A stretch of 64,000 nucleotides of DNA from Microbacterium sp. AK031 (GCF_024807145.1 NZ_JANUCA010000005.1:62001-126000), one strand, 5' to 3'; positions 45,705-56,043 are shown, counted from the stretch's first letter. A program made the numbers and translations. Notes: generated by a model from the sequence alone, not told the origin.

Positions 45705-45710
45705 GGAGCC

Positions 45711-46130
45711 ATGATCGATCGCGCTGACTACTTCGCCGCCAAGCTCGCATACGAGACCGACGCGAGCGACCTGTACGCCCGTCAGAAGGCCGGAGACGAT
45801 GTCGTGGTCATCGATGTCCGCTCCGACGAAGCCTGGGCGCAGGGCCGCATCCCCGAAGCCGTGCACATGCACTACAGCGAGATTGCGACTCGCGCGCCGG
45901 CCGAGATCCCCGCGGGGTCGGAAGTGATCGTGTACTGCTGGAGCCCAGGATGCAACGCAGGAGCCAAAGGCGCATCGGAGTTCGCGAAGCTCGGCTACCC
46001 CGTGCGTGAGTTGATCGGCGGCTTCGAGTACTGGGTCCGCGAGGGGTATCCGATCGCAGATGCCGACGGCATCCATCGGCGCCCCATCGACCCGCTCACG
46101 GGCGTCGCCCGCATCCGCACCCGCGTCTGA
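45711..46130 (+). CDS. Rhodanese-like domain protein
   Basis: A 139-aa single rhodanese domain: VVVIDVRSDEAWAQGRIPEAV and active-site Cys76 in VYCWSPGCN; C-terminal GGFEYWVREGYPI. It should transfer sulfane sulfur or act as a persulfide carrier; the six-residue active loop is wider than in small phosphatases of this fold. Normal length. Followed by a hairpin shared with ctaF. Confidence 0.92.
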   Translation: MIDRADYFAAKLAYETDASDLYARQKAGDDVVVIDVRSDEAWAQGRIPEAVHMHYSEIATRAPAEIPAGSEVIVYCWSPGCNAGAKGASEFAKLGYPVRELIGGFEYWVREGYPIADADGIHRRPIDPLTGVARIRTRV

Positions 46131-46144
46131 GGCCGCCGGGAACA

Positions 46145-46182
46145 GCAGAAGGCCCCCGGACCGAAATCCAAGGGCCTTCTGC
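46145..46182. terminator. Hairpin between convergent rhodanese and ctaF genes
   Basis: GCAGAAGGCCC (46145-46155) pairs with GGGCCTTCTGC (46172-46182), an 11-bp stem with a 16-nt loop. Serves both strands. Confidence 0.85.
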
Positions 46183-46196
46183 GTGAGTCGACCGTC

Positions 46197-46631
46197 TCAG
46201 CGGGCGAAGTGACCGCGATAGTACTCGTACACCCAGCCCACGATCGCGACAGCGAAGAGCGCGACACCGATCGGCAGGAGGAAGTGTCCGACCGCCATGC
46301 CGACGAGGAAGATACCTGCTGACGCTGCGAGCACGATGGGCCACCACGACCACGGACTGAACTCACCGAGCTCAGGATCGCCATCATCGATGTCCGCCGT
46401 CAGGATGTCCTCGGGCAGCTCACCGCCCTGCGCCTTGTGCGTACGCGCGAGGTACACCGCGATCATCGCAGACATGCACGCGCCGAAGAGAAGAGCGGTG
46501 GAACCCACCCACTCGACCTTCGTCGCGCCCACCAGCTCGGGATACTCGAGGATGTGCCAGACCGTGTAAGTGATCGCGACCACCAGGAAGAAGCCGGTGA
46601 GAATCCACCACAGAATGATATTGGACCGCAT
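46197..46631 (-). CDS. ctaF: Cytochrome c oxidase subunit IV (actinobacterial)
   Basis: A 144-aa membrane protein with four TM helices (about residues 6-27, 40-60, 95-115, 117-135) and the segment ELGEFSPWSWWPIVLAAS typical of actinobacterial CtaF. Accessory subunit of the aa3 oxidase. It starts 3 bp after ctaD and ends the ctaC-ctaD-ctaF unit. Confidence 0.94.
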   Translation of the reverse strand: MRSNIILWWILTGFFLVVAITYTVWHILEYPELVGATKVEWVGSTALLFGACMSAMIAVYLARTHKAQGGELPEDILTADIDDGDPELGEFSPWSWWPIVLAASAGIFLVGMAVGHFLLPIGVALFAVAIVGWVYEYYRGHFAR

Positions 46632-46634
46632 GGC

Positions 46635-48386
46635 TTACTTGGCCTCTCCACTCGCACCAGCGAAGGCCGGCGCCGGTGCTCCGACAGAATGCTCCGCAGC
46701 CTCGGGGTGGTTCAGGTCGAACGCCGGGCGCTCGCTGCGGATGCGCGGGATCGACGTGAAGTTGTGGCGCGGCGGCGGGCAGCTGGTCGCCCACTCGAGC
46801 GAAGCACCAAAGCCCCACGGGTCGTTGACCATGACCTTAGGCGCCTTGCGCGCCGTAATCCACACGTTCAGGAAGAACGGCAGCATGGACGCACCGAGGA
46901 GGATCGCACCGATCGTCGACACCTGGTTGCCCCAGGTCCAGCCATCAGCTGCCGAGTAGTCCGCGTAGCGACGCACCATACCGTCCACACCCAGCCAGTG
47001 CTGGATCAGGAACGTCATGTGGAAACCGACGAACAGCATCCAGAAATGCACGTAGCCGAGACGCTCGTTCAGCATGCGCCCTGTCCACTTGGGCCACCAG
47101 AAGTAGAAGCCGGCGAACATCGCGAAGACAACGGTGCCGAAGACGACGTAGTGGAAGTGGGCGACGACGAAGTACGAGTCGCTGAGGTGGAAGTCCAGCG
47201 GCGGGGCCGCGAGGATCACACCGGTCAGGCCGCCGAAAACGAACGATACGAGGAAGCCGAGCGCGAAGACCATCGGCGTCTCGAAGGTCACGGACCCTCG
47301 CCAGAGCGTTCCGATCCAGTTGAAGATCTTCACACCCGTCGGCACCGCGATGAGCATGGTCATCAGCGCGAAGAACGGCAGCAGCACCGAACCGGTGACG
47401 TACATGTGGTGCGCCCACACTGCCACCGACAGAGCTGCGATCGCGATCGTCGCGTAGACGAGAGTCTTGTACCCGAAGATCGGCTTGCGGCTGAACACCG
47501 GGAAGATCTCCGAGACGATGCCGAAGAACGGCAAGGCGATGATGTAGACCTCGGGGTGGCCGAAGAACCAGAACAGGTGCTGCCAGAGCAGCACTCCCCC
47601 GTTCTGAGGATCATAGATGTGCGCACCGAGGATGCGGTCGGCTGCTGCGGCGAAGATGGCGGCGGCGAGAACCGGGAAGGCCATCAGGATCAGCAGGCTC
47701 GTGATCAGCGTGTTCCAGCTGAAGATCGGCATGCGCCACATCGTCATGCCGGGCGCACGCATCGTGATCACAGTGGTGATGAAGTTCACCGCGCCGAGAA
47801 TGGTTCCGAAGCCGGACATACCGAGTCCGACCATCCAGAGGTTTCCACCGGCGCCTGGCGTGAACGTCGCGCTGGCGAGCGGCTGATAGGCGAACCAGCC
47901 GAATGAGGCCGCACCCTGCGGGGTGAGGAAGCCGGCGACCGCGATGATCGAGCCGAAGAGGAAGAGCCAGAAGGCGAACGCGTTGAGACGCGGGAACGCG
48001 ACGTCGGGCGCACCGAGCTGCAGCGGCAGGACCGCGTTCGCGAACCCGGCGAACAGCGGCGTCGCGAACATGAGAAGCATGATCGTGCCGTGCATGGTGA
48101 ACAGCTGGTTGTACTGCTCCTTGGTGGGGACGATCTGCATCCCGGGAGCGAACAGCTCAGCGCGGATGACGAGCGCCATCACGCCGCCGAGGAGGAAGAA
48201 GAGCACCGACGCGATCAGGTACATGTACCCGATGGTCTTGTGGTCAGTGGAGGTGATCCACTTGACGACGATGTTGCCCTTCTGCTCGACGCGGGAGGAG
48301 CTCATCAGAGCTGCCTGACGTGCCGGAATGGCCGTCGGCCGAGCGCCAGGGGCTGGCTGGCTTGGTGACTCAGTGGTGGTCGACAT
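46635..48386 (-). CDS. ctaD: Cytochrome c oxidase subunit I
   Basis: A 583-aa catalytic subunit with 12 TM helices. Heme a/CuB ligands: [10 protein letters not shown] (low-spin heme His), [10 protein letters not shown] (CuB His and cross-linked Tyr), HHMYV (CuB His pair), [11 protein letters not shown] (heme a3/heme a His). The basic N-terminus is cytoplasmic. The ATG with GGAGAG upstream is 5 bp after ctaC. Confidence 0.97.
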   Translation of the reverse strand: MSTTTESPSQPAPGARPTAIPARQAALMSSSRVEQKGNIVVKWITSTDHKTIGYMYLIASVLFFLLGGVMALVIRAELFAPGMQIVPTKEQYNQLFTMHGTIMLLMFATPLFAGFANAVLPLQLGAPDVAFPRLNAFAFWLFLFGSIIAVAGFLTPQGAASFGWFAYQPLASATFTPGAGGNLWMVGLGMSGFGTILGAVNFITTVITMRAPGMTMWRMPIFSWNTLITSLLILMAFPVLAAAIFAAAADRILGAHIYDPQNGGVLLWQHLFWFFGHPEVYIIALPFFGIVSEIFPVFSRKPIFGYKTLVYATIAIAALSVAVWAHHMYVTGSVLLPFFALMTMLIAVPTGVKIFNWIGTLWRGSVTFETPMVFALGFLVSFVFGGLTGVILAAPPLDFHLSDSYFVVAHFHYVVFGTVVFAMFAGFYFWWPKWTGRMLNERLGYVHFWMLFVGFHMTFLIQHWLGVDGMVRRYADYSAADGWTWGNQVSTIGAILLGASMLPFFLNVWITARKAPKVMVNDPWGFGASLEWATSCPPPRHNFTSIPRIRSERPAFDLNHPEAAEHSVGAPAPAFAGASGEAK

Positions 48387-48391
48387 GAGGT

Positions 48392-49306
48392 CTACTCTCC
48401 CTCTTCCTCGGAGTCCGTCTCGGACGTCGTGCCTGTGGTGCCCGGGAGGTTGTTGAGACGGTCGTACGCGTCAGTGATGTCGCCCGTGTTGCCCTCTTCG
48501 CGGAGGGACGCGACGTACTCGTCGTACTCGTCCTGCTCCACGACCTTCACGTTGAAGAGCATCATCGAGTGGTACTCGCCGCAGAGCTCGGCGCACTTGC
48601 CGGCGTACTCGCCCACGCGCGTCGGGATGAAGGACCAGGAGTTGTCCTTCCCGATGTACATGTCCTTCTTGTAGAGGAAGTCGATGATCCAGAACGAGTG
48701 GATGACGTCGCGGGACTGAAGGCTGATGTGCACCTTCTGGTCGACGGGAAGCACAAGCGTGGGCAGCTTCTCCGCGTCGATGTTGCCCTCGGCATCGGGC
48801 TGTGCCTGCACGCCCATGGTCCACACCGCGTCGGAGAGGTCGTCGTCTTCGCCGGCGTACATGAAGTCGAACGCCCACTGCTTGCCGATCGCGGTGATCT
48901 CAACCTCCGCATCGTCACCCCACTGGGTTTCGATCTCGGCCTGGTCGCGTGCCGTGAAGAAGAACATTCCCATCACGAGGATCAGCGGGATCACCGTGTA
49001 GAAGATCTCGATCGGCATGTTGTAGCGCATCTGCACCGGCAGGCCGATCTGGCCCTTGCGACGGCGGTATGCGACAGCTGCCCAACCCATCAGGGCCCAC
49101 GTGATGATGCCGACCGCGAGGAGGACGATCCAGGAGTTGACCCAGAGGCCGGCGACCCGGTCGGTCTGGTTCGTCGCGGCAGTGCCGTCTTCTACGAAGC
49201 CCGGGAGGAATCCGTGGAGTTCGGTGGGAGAGCATCCCGCCAGAGCCACAGCTGTCGCGATTCCCACAGGAATGGCGACCCAACGAAGGCGGCGTTTCGA
49301 GGGCAC
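48392..49306 (-). CDS. ctaC: Cytochrome c oxidase subunit II
   Basis: A 304-aa subunit carrying the CuA centre. Lipobox LAGCSP after a short signal peptide (Cys near residue 25), two TM helices, then a cupredoxin domain with [14 protein letters not shown], which supplies the two Cys, His and Met of CuA. The acidic tail ends [11 protein letters not shown] start with AAAGG upstream. First gene of ctaC-ctaD-ctaF. Confidence 0.96.
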   Translation of the reverse strand: MPSKRRLRWVAIPVGIATAVALAGCSPTELHGFLPGFVEDGTAATNQTDRVAGLWVNSWIVLLAVGIITWALMGWAAVAYRRRKGQIGLPVQMRYNMPIEIFYTVIPLILVMGMFFFTARDQAEIETQWGDDAEVEITAIGKQWAFDFMYAGEDDDLSDAVWTMGVQAQPDAEGNIDAEKLPTLVLPVDQKVHISLQSRDVIHSFWIIDFLYKKDMYIGKDNSWSFIPTRVGEYAGKCAELCGEYHSMMLFNVKVVEQDEYDEYVASLREEGNTGDITDAYDRLNNLPGTTGTTSETDSEEEGE

Positions 49307-49342
49307 GATGCACCTTTCAAGATGACGGACAAGGCGTAGTCA

Positions 49343-49348
49343 AGTCTA
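49343..49348 (-). promoter_or_regulatory. -10 box of ctaCDF
   Basis: TAGACT on the minus strand, giving a leader of about 30 nt with an AAAGG ribosome-binding site. Confidence 0.5.
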
Positions 49349-49402
49349 GGGCAACCTCACACCTGATTCATGCCAACCACGCAGGTCCGGCACGGCTGAC
49401 GC

Positions 49403-49765
49403 TCAGTGGAAGCTGTCTCCACACGCGCAGCTTCCCGCCGCGTTCGGGTTGTCGATGGTGAAACCCTGCTCCGAGATCGTGTCCTTGAAATCGATCGCCG
49501 CGCCGTCCAGATAAGGGACGCTCATGTTGTCGACGATGACCTCCACGCCGTCGAAGTCGACGGTCTCGTCGCCTTCCAGATAGCGCTCGTCGAAGTAGAG
49601 CTGGTAGATCAGACCCGAGCATCCGCCGGGCTGAACGGCGACGCGCAGGCGGAGGTCGTCGCGGCCCTCCTGCTCGAGCAGATTCTTCACCTTGGTCGCT
49701 GCCGCGTCCGTGAGGGTGACGCCGTGTGCGGTTGAGGTCTGTGTGGTCAGCGTGGTGTCGCTCAT
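49403..49765 (-). CDS. erpA: Iron-sulfur cluster insertion protein (ErpA/HesB type)
   Basis: A 120-aa A-type carrier. Three cluster Cys: GGCSG (about 50) and CACGD near the C-terminus. VTLTDAAATKVKNLL is the typical N-terminus. It delivers 2Fe-2S/4Fe-4S clusters to apoproteins; the Rieske protein of the nearby bc1 complex is one possible client (inference). ATG with AAGGAG upstream. Confidence 0.95.
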   Translation of the reverse strand: MSDTTLTTQTSTAHGVTLTDAAATKVKNLLEQEGRDDLRLRVAVQPGGCSGLIYQLYFDERYLEGDETVDFDGVEVIVDNMSVPYLDGAAIDFKDTISEQGFTIDNPNAAGSCACGDSFH

Positions 49766-49811
49766 GTCGCTCCTTGTGACAGGCCGCGCGTGCAGGCGGC
49801 GGTTTGTTCTG

Positions 49812-49817
49812 ATTCTA
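49812..49817 (-). promoter_or_regulatory. erpA -10 box
   Basis: TAGAAT on the minus strand, 46 nt before the erpA start; a small GCCCG-TT-CGGGC hairpin lies just upstream and may end the M20 gene transcript. Confidence 0.5.
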
Positions 49818-49861
49818 CCTTCGGGTGCCCGAACGGGCGCTGATCCCGGCGCGAATGCTGA

Positions 49862-51271
49862 TCAGACCGTCATCTCGTTCATACGGGTCAGCAGCAGTGC
49901 CTCGGTCGCGACGGCATGCCGGAAGGTGTCGAGGTGCAATGACTCGTTGGGACTGTGCGCACGCGCGTGCGGATCCTCAACACCTGTCACGAGGATCTGC
50001 GCCTCGGGGAACTCGCGCACGAGATCGGCGATGAACGGGATGGAGCCACCGACGCCGAGGTCGACGGGCTCGGCACCGTAGCCGTCCGCCATCGCCTGTC
50101 GCGCGAGGCCGACTGCCCAGCCGCTGGTGTCGACGAGGAATCCGTCGCCGAGATCGACATCCGAGAACGTCAGTTCCGCGCCGAACGGTGCGTGCGCGCG
50201 CAGATGCGCCTCCAGCGCCGCATACGCGTCTTCACCGGATTGCCCAGGCGCGACGCGTGCGCTGATGACGACCGTCACCTCGGGCAGCAGAGTGTTGGAT
50301 GCTGACGCCACACTGGTCGCGTCGATGCCGATGACCGTGACGGCGGGCTTGTTCCAGATCCGGCTCAGGATGGTGCCCCGCCCGATGGGCGAAGTGCCAG
50401 GAAGCAGCCCTGCCTCATCCCGCAGCGTCTCCTCCGAGTATTCGGGCGTCGGGGTGTCGGTCTCGGACATGGCTTCGACGGCCACGGCGCCATCCTCATC
50501 CCACAGGGTGGAGAGCAGACGCACGGTCGCCATCATCGCGTCCGGCACCGCTCCCCCGAACATCCCGGAGTGCGAGGCGTGGTCGAGCGTTCGCACCTTC
50601 AGCACGAAGCGCGCATTGCCGCGCAGGGACACCGTGAGTCCCGGCGTCGTGGAATCCCAATTGCCGGAGTCGGCGACGACGATGGCATCCGCTCGAAGTG
50701 CTTCCGCGTTGTCGCTGAGGAACTGCGCGAAGGATGCTGACCCATACTCCTCCTCGCCCTCGATGAAGAGCGAGACACCCAGCTCGAGGTCATCGCCGAG
50801 CACTTCGGAGACGGCCCGCAGAGACGCGATGTGCGCCATGATGCCGGCCTTGTCGTCGGCCGCACCGCGCCCATACAGACGTCCGTCGCGCACCGTCGGT
50901 TCGAACGGCGGCGTGTCCCAGAGCTCGTCGGCTCCTGGAGGCTGCACGTCGTGGTGCGCATAGAGCAGGATCGTCGGCTTGCCTCCCTTGGCCGCCCGCG
51001 TCGCCAACACGGCCGGCTGCCCGTATTCGTCCGTACCGGGGATCGCGGCGCGCAGCACTCTGACGTCGTCGAAGACGCCGGTATCCGTCGCGAGGGCAGC
51101 GACGTGCTCGGCACTGCGCACGAGCTGAGACTGGTCGAACGACGGCCAGGCGATGCCGGGAATTCGCACGAGATCGCCAAGATCGGAAAGGGCAGAGGGG
51201 ATGCCGATGGCCACCGCCTCTGCGACTGCTGATTCGATTGCGGGGTCGACGTTCGGCGTCTGTGAAGTCAT
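49862..51271 (-). CDS. M20-family dipeptidase/peptidase
   Basis: A 469-aa zinc peptidase: YAHHDVQPPG (first metal His/Asp site), GRGAADDKAGIMAH (bridging Asp), EGEEEYGS (catalytic/metal Glu), GNARFVLKVRTLDHASHSG (lid domain) and GVEDPHARAHSPNESLHL (last His). It resembles broad dipeptidases (PepV/CNDP-like). The ATG at 51271 follows TAAGAT by 7 nt (leaderless); eight upstream codons are excluded. Confidence 0.93.
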   Translation of the reverse strand: MTSQTPNVDPAIESAVAEAVAIGIPSALSDLGDLVRIPGIAWPSFDQSQLVRSAEHVAALATDTGVFDDVRVLRAAIPGTDEYGQPAVLATRAAKGGKPTILLYAHHDVQPPGADELWDTPPFEPTVRDGRLYGRGAADDKAGIMAHIASLRAVSEVLGDDLELGVSLFIEGEEEYGSASFAQFLSDNAEALRADAIVVADSGNWDSTTPGLTVSLRGNARFVLKVRTLDHASHSGMFGGAVPDAMMATVRLLSTLWDEDGAVAVEAMSETDTPTPEYSEETLRDEAGLLPGTSPIGRGTILSRIWNKPAVTVIGIDATSVASASNTLLPEVTVVISARVAPGQSGEDAYAALEAHLRAHAPFGAELTFSDVDLGDGFLVDTSGWAVGLARQAMADGYGAEPVDLGVGGSIPFIADLVREFPEAQILVTGVEDPHARAHSPNESLHLDTFRHAVATEALLLTRMNEMTV

Positions 51272-51278
51272 GCGAGTA

Positions 51279-51284
51279 ATCTTA
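51279..51284 (-). promoter_or_regulatory. -10 box of M20 peptidase gene (leaderless start)
   Basis: TAAGAT on the minus strand, 7 nt before the ATG. Confidence 0.6.
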
Positions 51285-51317
51285 AGGCTGAACACCGATT
51301 TCTATCCGAGGAGCCTC

Positions 51318-51881
51318 GTGGCCACTTCCACCCCACCCACGAACGACGACGCGGCCCAGACGCCTGCCGTCGGCAAGGGACGCCCGACGCCGAGCCGCGC
51401 CGAGCAGGAAGCCGCACGTCGCCGCCCGTTGGTCGCAGACACCAAAGAGGCTCGCGCCGCCGCGAAGCAGCAGATGCGCGAACAGCGCGAGCGTGCGCAG
51501 GCCGGCATGGCGGCCGGCGAGGACAAGTACCTCCCGCCGCGCGACAAGGGGCCGCAGCGTCGTTGGGTGCGTGACTACGTCGACGCGGGCTGGCACCTCT
51601 CCGAGTGGGTCATGGCACTCATGGTCGTCGTCATCCTCGTCTCGCTCATCCCCGACCCGACCTTCTCGTTCTTCGCCTTCATCGGACTGTGGGCGTTCAT
51701 CGTCGTCGCCGTGATCGACATGGTGCTGCTCGGCATCCGCGTCAAGCGCAAGGTCGCTGCGAAATTCGGCAAGGACCGCATGGAGAAGGGCCTCGGCTGG
51801 TACGCAGCCATGCGCGCGCTTCAGATGCGCTTCATGCGCCTTCCCAAGCCGCAGGTCAAGCGCGGGCAGTACCCCGCCTGA
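51318..51881 (+). CDS. DUF3043 domain membrane protein
   Basis: A 187-aa actinobacterial protein. A basic, charged N-terminus with AEQEAARRRPLVADTKEARAAAKQQMREQ (helical), DKGPQRRWVRDYVDAGW, two TM helices (about 102-145) and a basic tail KVAAKFGKDRMEKGLGWYAAMRALQ. Function unknown. The GTG at 51318 has GAGGAG 5 nt upstream. Its 3' end overlaps pyrD by 26 bp on the opposite strand. Confidence 0.9.
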   Translation: MATSTPPTNDDAAQTPAVGKGRPTPSRAEQEAARRRPLVADTKEARAAAKQQMREQRERAQAGMAAGEDKYLPPRDKGPQRRWVRDYVDAGWHLSEWVMALMVVVILVSLIPDPTFSFFAFIGLWAFIVVAVIDMVLLGIRVKRKVAAKFGKDRMEKGLGWYAAMRALQMRFMRLPKPQVKRGQYPA

Positions 51882-52890
51882 GTCCCCTGTCGATCTGGCG
51901 CGCCCAGAGCGGTCCGCGGTAGAGGAACGCCGTGTAGCCCTGCACCAGCGTGGCACCGGCATCCAACCGCTCGCGGACATCTGCGGCGGTCTCCACTCCG
52001 CCGACCGAGATGACGCAGAACTCGCTCGGAACAGCGTCACGAACGACCCGCAGCACCTCCATCGCACGCTCGCGCAGCGGAGCTCCTGAGAGCCCGCCCG
52101 CACCGGCGGCTTCGACGGTGTCAGCATCCGTCTTGAGGCCTTCGCGGCTGATCGTCGTGTTGTGCGCGATGATCCCGTCGAGACCCTCAGACACGGCGAG
52201 CCGCGCGATCGCGACGATCTCCTCGTCAGGGAGGTCGGGCGCGATCTTCACCAGCAGCGGGGTCGACCCGGCCGCGGCCTTCACCGCACGCAGCAGTGGC
52301 GCAAGCGTCTCGACCGCCTGCAGGCCACGCAGGCCCGGCGTGTTCGGTGAGGAGACGTTGACGGCCAGATAGTCGGCGAGAGGCGCGAGTCTCGTGGCGC
52401 TGGCGACGTAGTCAGCGGTCGCGTGCTCGACCTCGACGACTCGGCTCTTGCCGATGTTCACGCCGATGACGGTCTTCGGACGGCGCCGACGCAGTTTCTC
52501 GAGGCGTCGTGCCGCAGCATCCGCTCCGGCGTTGTTGAAGCCCATGCGATTGATGACTGCGCGGTCCAGCACCAGGCGGAACAGTCGCGGCTTGGGGTTG
52601 CCCTCCTGCGCGATCGCGGTGATCGTGCCCACCTCGACGTGCCCGAATCCGAGGGCGGCAAGCCCGCGAACGCCGACGGCGTTCTTGTCGAACCCTGCGG
52701 CGACGCCGAGTGGCGAGTCGAATGTGAGGCCGAGCGCTTCGACCTGCTGCTCGTTCGACGGCGACGTGATCGCACGCGTGACCCAGGAGAACGGGGGCAC
52801 GCCGAGCACGCGGATCACCACCATCGCGGCATGGTGGGCGAACTCGGGGTCGAAGCGCGTCAGGACGACGCGGAAGAGCAGCGGATACAT
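51856..52890 (-). CDS. pyrD: Dihydroorotate dehydrogenase (quinone), class 2
   Basis: A 344-aa membrane-associated flavoenzyme oxidising dihydroorotate to orotate with quinone. The N-terminal helix (MYPLLFRVVLTRFDPE) binds membrane. Motifs: GVAAGFDKNAVGVRGL, VNVSSPNTPGLR (catalytic Ser), KIAPDLPDEE, and ISVGGVETAADVRERLDAGATLVQGYTAFLY (FMN). Leaderless start with TAATCT overlapping the nrdR stop. Confidence 0.95.
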   Translation of the reverse strand: MYPLLFRVVLTRFDPEFAHHAAMVVIRVLGVPPFSWVTRAITSPSNEQQVEALGLTFDSPLGVAAGFDKNAVGVRGLAALGFGHVEVGTITAIAQEGNPKPRLFRLVLDRAVINRMGFNNAGADAAARRLEKLRRRRPKTVIGVNIGKSRVVEVEHATADYVASATRLAPLADYLAVNVSSPNTPGLRGLQAVETLAPLLRAVKAAAGSTPLLVKIAPDLPDEEIVAIARLAVSEGLDGIIAHNTTISREGLKTDADTVEAAGAGGLSGAPLRERAMEVLRVVRDAVPSEFCVISVGGVETAADVRERLDAGATLVQGYTAFLYRGPLWARQIDRGLRRGTARA

Positions 52891-52897
52891 CCCTGCC

Positions 52898-52903
52898 AGA
52901 TTA
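52898..52903 (-). promoter_or_regulatory. pyrD -10 box containing nrdR stop codon
   Basis: TAATCT on the minus strand, 7 nt before the pyrD ATG. Its first three bases are the TAA stop of nrdR. Confidence 0.5.
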
Positions 52904-53377
52904 CCGGTCGGCGGGCTCCGTCTTGGACTGGGCGTGTTCAGCGCGCAGCTCGCTGATCACGCTCTCGAAGTCTTCCAACGAATCGAAGGCCTGATAGACG
53001 CTCGCGAAGCGCAGGTAGGCCACTTCGTCGAGATCGCGCAGGGGGCCGAGGATGGCGAGGCCGATCTCGTTGGCGTCGAGTTGGGAGACGCCGGTCTGGC
53101 GCACCGCCTCTTCGACCCGCTGAGCCAGGATGGCGAGGTCGGCCTCGGTCACCGGCCTCCCTTGACAGGCCTTGCGGACGCCGGAGATGACCTTCTCGCG
53201 GCTGAAGGGCTCCATGACGCCGGAGCGCTTGATCACGTTGAGGCTCGCAGTCTCGGTGGTGGTGAATCTCCCCCCACACTCCGGACACTGGCGACGTCGA
53301 CGGATCGAGAGTCCGTCGTCGCTCGTCCGGGAGTCGATCACGCGGGAGTCCGGATGACGGCAGAAGGGGCAGTGCAT
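52901..53377 (-). CDS. nrdR: Transcriptional repressor NrdR
   Basis: A 158-aa regulator of ribonucleotide reductase genes. Zinc ribbon: CPFC and CPEC (about residues 3-34), then an ATP-cone ([24 protein letters not shown]). dATP-dependent repression is the family role. No nrd gene is in the window. It starts 4 bp after hisD. Confidence 0.96.
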   Translation of the reverse strand: MHCPFCRHPDSRVIDSRTSDDGLSIRRRRQCPECGGRFTTTETASLNVIKRSGVMEPFSREKVISGVRKACQGRPVTEADLAILAQRVEEAVRQTGVSQLDANEIGLAILGPLRDLDEVAYLRFASVYQAFDSLEDFESVISELRAEHAQSKTEPADR

Positions 53378-53381
53378 GGTG

Positions 53382-54710
53382 TTACAGCGTAGTCGCTGGC
53401 GCGGCTGCTCCCTGGAAGCGTGCCTCGATCGCCTCGCCGTGTGCGGGCAGAACCTCGGCGTTCGCGAGCGCGACGACTCCAGCGCGCACGGACGCGAGGG
53501 CGGCGTGATCGTAGGAGATCACCTGCTGCGGTCGCAGGAACGTGTACGCGCCGAGACCCGGCGCGTAGCGCGCCTGGCCGCCGGTGGGCAGAACGTGATT
53601 GCTGCCGGCCATGTAGTCGCCCAGGCTGACGGGGGTCTGGTCTCCGACGAACACGGCACCGGCGCTGGTGAATTCGGATGCTGCGGCTTCGGCGTCCGCC
53701 AGGTGCAGTTCGAGGTGCTCGGGGGCATACGCGTTGCTGAAGGCGGTCGCCATGGCGCGGTCGTCGACCAGGACGATCGCCGACTGCGGCCCTGCCAGGG
53801 CAGCGGCCACTCGCTCGCTGTGTCTGGTGGCCGCCGCGAACTTCTCGACCTCGGTCGCGACGCGCTCGGCGAGATCCGCGCTGTCGGTGACGAGCACGGC
53901 GGACGCCTGCTCGTCGTGCTCGGCCTGACTGACGAGGTCCGCGGCGATCAGGCGTGCATCGGCAGCATCGTCCGCGACGATGAGGATCTCGGTCGCGCCG
54001 GCCTCGGAATCCGTGCCGACGACCCCGGCGACAGCGCGCTTCGCGGAGGCGACGTAGTTGTTTCCCGGTCCGGATACGACGTCGACGGGGTCGAGGTCGA
54101 GGCCGGGAACTCCCCACGCGAAAGCCCCGATGGCGCCGGCTCCCCCCATCGCGTACACCTCGGTGATACCGAGGAGCCCCGCCGCGGCGAGAATCACCGG
54201 GTGGATCCGGCCGTCCTGATCGTGCTGCGGCGGGGAGGCGAGCGCGATCTGCTCGACGCCGGCGACCTGCGCAGGTACGACGTTCATGATCACGCTGGAG
54301 GGGTAGACGGCTTTGCCGCCCGGGATATAGACGCCGACGCGCTGAACGGGCTGCCAGCGCTGGGTGATCCGCGCGCCAGGGCCGATCTCCGTCACACGAT
54401 CATCCGGCACCTGGGCGGTGGACGCCTGACGCACGCGTCGGATCGTCTCCTCGAGAGCGGATCTGATCTCGGATGTGAGAGCTGCGACGGCGTCGTCGAG
54501 GTGAGACTTCGGCACACGGACGGCGTGTCCTGTGACCGCATCGAACTTCTCAGCCTGCTCTCGCAGCGCGTCCTCTCCGCGGTCACGGACGTCGTCGACG
54601 ATCCGTGCCGCGGTCTCCAGCGCCTCTGCCCTGGCCTGGGTGGCCCGGGGCACGGAGGCAAGCATGTCTGCTGGCGAGAGCTGCTGCCCTCGCAGGTCGA
54701 TCGTTCGCAC
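53382..54710 (-). CDS. hisD: Histidinol dehydrogenase
   Basis: A 442-aa enzyme for the last two steps of histidine synthesis (histidinol to histidine, two NAD). Signatures: [51 protein letters not shown] (Zn/catalytic His) and [11 protein letters not shown] (catalytic Glu-His). GTG start 1 bp after the stop of the upstream membrane protein gene, so coupled. Other his genes are outside the window. Confidence 0.96.
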   Translation of the reverse strand: MRTIDLRGQQLSPADMLASVPRATQARAEALETAARIVDDVRDRGEDALREQAEKFDAVTGHAVRVPKSHLDDAVAALTSEIRSALEETIRRVRQASTAQVPDDRVTEIGPGARITQRWQPVQRVGVYIPGGKAVYPSSVIMNVVPAQVAGVEQIALASPPQHDQDGRIHPVILAAAGLLGITEVYAMGGAGAIGAFAWGVPGLDLDPVDVVSGPGNNYVASAKRAVAGVVGTDSEAGATEILIVADDAADARLIAADLVSQAEHDEQASAVLVTDSADLAERVATEVEKFAAATRHSERVAAALAGPQSAIVLVDDRAMATAFSNAYAPEHLELHLADAEAAASEFTSAGAVFVGDQTPVSLGDYMAGSNHVLPTGGQARYAPGLGAYTFLRPQQVISYDHAALASVRAGVVALANAEVLPAHGEAIEARFQGAAAPATTL

Positions 54711-54711
54711 T

Positions 54712-55977
54712 TCAGCCCTTCGTGATGTCTGCGATGTCGTGCAGGTAGCCGATCCGTCCGTCGTCGTGACGGATCACATACGCACCGCCACGATCTTCGA
54801 TCACCAGAGCCCATGCGGTCGGCCCGATGCGGAACAACGGCTCACCGCTCTCGTCGTACACGTCGCGCTCCGTCGGCGCGAGCGCCCAGAACGGCTGCGA
54901 CGACACGGCGGGCACGGCGTCGGACGCCTCGCTCGCATAGGTCGCCGACGGCGCGGGCACTGCGCGGGGCGACGTCGTGTCGAGGTCCTCGATGACGTCC
55001 GTGCGGTCATCGGCTGCCACATGTCCAGTGCCGTCCGAGAGCTGCGTGTCGTCCGAGTAGAGCGTGTCGTCCGCCCGGTCGGCCGATTCGCTTCGCGCGT
55101 CGGGTGCCACGGCATCCTGCTCGCCGTCGTCCTCGAGTCGTCCGCGCGATGTCCGCGCGTAGGCGGGAACGTAGTCACCGTCGTCGGCGCCGACTGTGGT
55201 TCCGAGACCGACATCTGCTCCGAGCCCCGACGTGCTGCGCCGTTCGCCGTTCGACGCGTGAGAATTCGACGACAGGCGATCGCCCAGCCCGAGGTGCGTC
55301 ATATCGTCGGTCATGTGATCCTCGGCGAGTTCCTGTTCCACGACCGATGACTCCTGCGGCGCAGGGGCGGGCTTCTCAACACGCGGTCGCGCGATCACGG
55401 GCCGAACGGGGTTGGCGTTGCGGTGTGCGAGCGTGACGAGGCGTCCGTGGAAGTCGTCGCGCAGCCCGGGGACCAGCGGCGCGAACACTGTGAGTACGAC
55501 GAGCGCGAGTGAAGTGATGAGCTGGAGGATCGTGAGCCACGTCAACGCGAACTCCCCCGTGGCCGCAGAGACCAACATGAGGTCCCAGTTGCTGGCAGCC
55601 CAGTAGAGAGCGCTCACCGAAAAGGCCACGGATGCGAACTGGTCGATTCCGAGCGAACCCACTCTGCGGATGCCGTCAGGCGAGAACCGGCGGAGCACGA
55701 TGAGGAACACGGCGGCCGTCGGCAGCCCGAGAGCCAGAATCCACTGGATGCCGTGCCCCCACAGCGATGCAGAACCTTCGTACGCGTACACGGGGAAGAA
55801 CGAGGTGACGAACGCGATGAACCAGACTCCGACGATGAGCAGCTCACGCAGCGTGAAGCCGGCGATTCCGTGCTGCGGGGCGACCTCTTCGTCGTAGAGC
55901 ACGCCGTCGTCTTCCGTGAACGGCTCCGAGTCGGTGGAGGGCTCAGGATCGTTGGAGAGGGGGGATTCCGTGCTCAT
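54712..55977 (-). CDS. Hypothetical membrane protein with long acidic linker
   Basis: A 421-aa protein of unknown function. N-terminal acidic tail, four TM helices (about residues 48-68, 74-95, 112-132, 145-170), then a 190-residue Asp/Ser/Thr-rich, probably disordered segment (about 200-360), and a compact C-terminal domain ERDVYDESGEPLFRIGPTAWALVIEDRGG that may bind a ligand or protein. The ATG at 55977 has AAAGGA 8-9 nt upstream. It is coupled to hisD by a 1-bp gap. Confidence 0.8.
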   Translation of the reverse strand: MSTESPLSNDPEPSTDSEPFTEDDGVLYDEEVAPQHGIAGFTLRELLIVGVWFIAFVTSFFPVYAYEGSASLWGHGIQWILALGLPTAAVFLIVLRRFSPDGIRRVGSLGIDQFASVAFSVSALYWAASNWDLMLVSAATGEFALTWLTILQLITSLALVVLTVFAPLVPGLRDDFHGRLVTLAHRNANPVRPVIARPRVEKPAPAPQESSVVEQELAEDHMTDDMTHLGLGDRLSSNSHASNGERRSTSGLGADVGLGTTVGADDGDYVPAYARTSRGRLEDDGEQDAVAPDARSESADRADDTLYSDDTQLSDGTGHVAADDRTDVIEDLDTTSPRAVPAPSATYASEASDAVPAVSSQPFWALAPTERDVYDESGEPLFRIGPTAWALVIEDRGGAYVIRHDDGRIGYLHDIADITKG

Positions 55978-56037
55978 GACGCGTGGTCCTTTCATCGTGG
56001 CGCACTCGGACTGAACATGTGCGCCCAACGCGTCCCG

Positions 56038-56043
56038 ATACTA
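56038..56043 (-). promoter_or_regulatory. -10 box of membrane protein-hisD-nrdR unit
   Basis: TAGTAT on the minus strand, giving a leader of about 55 nt. No clear -35. Confidence 0.5.
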
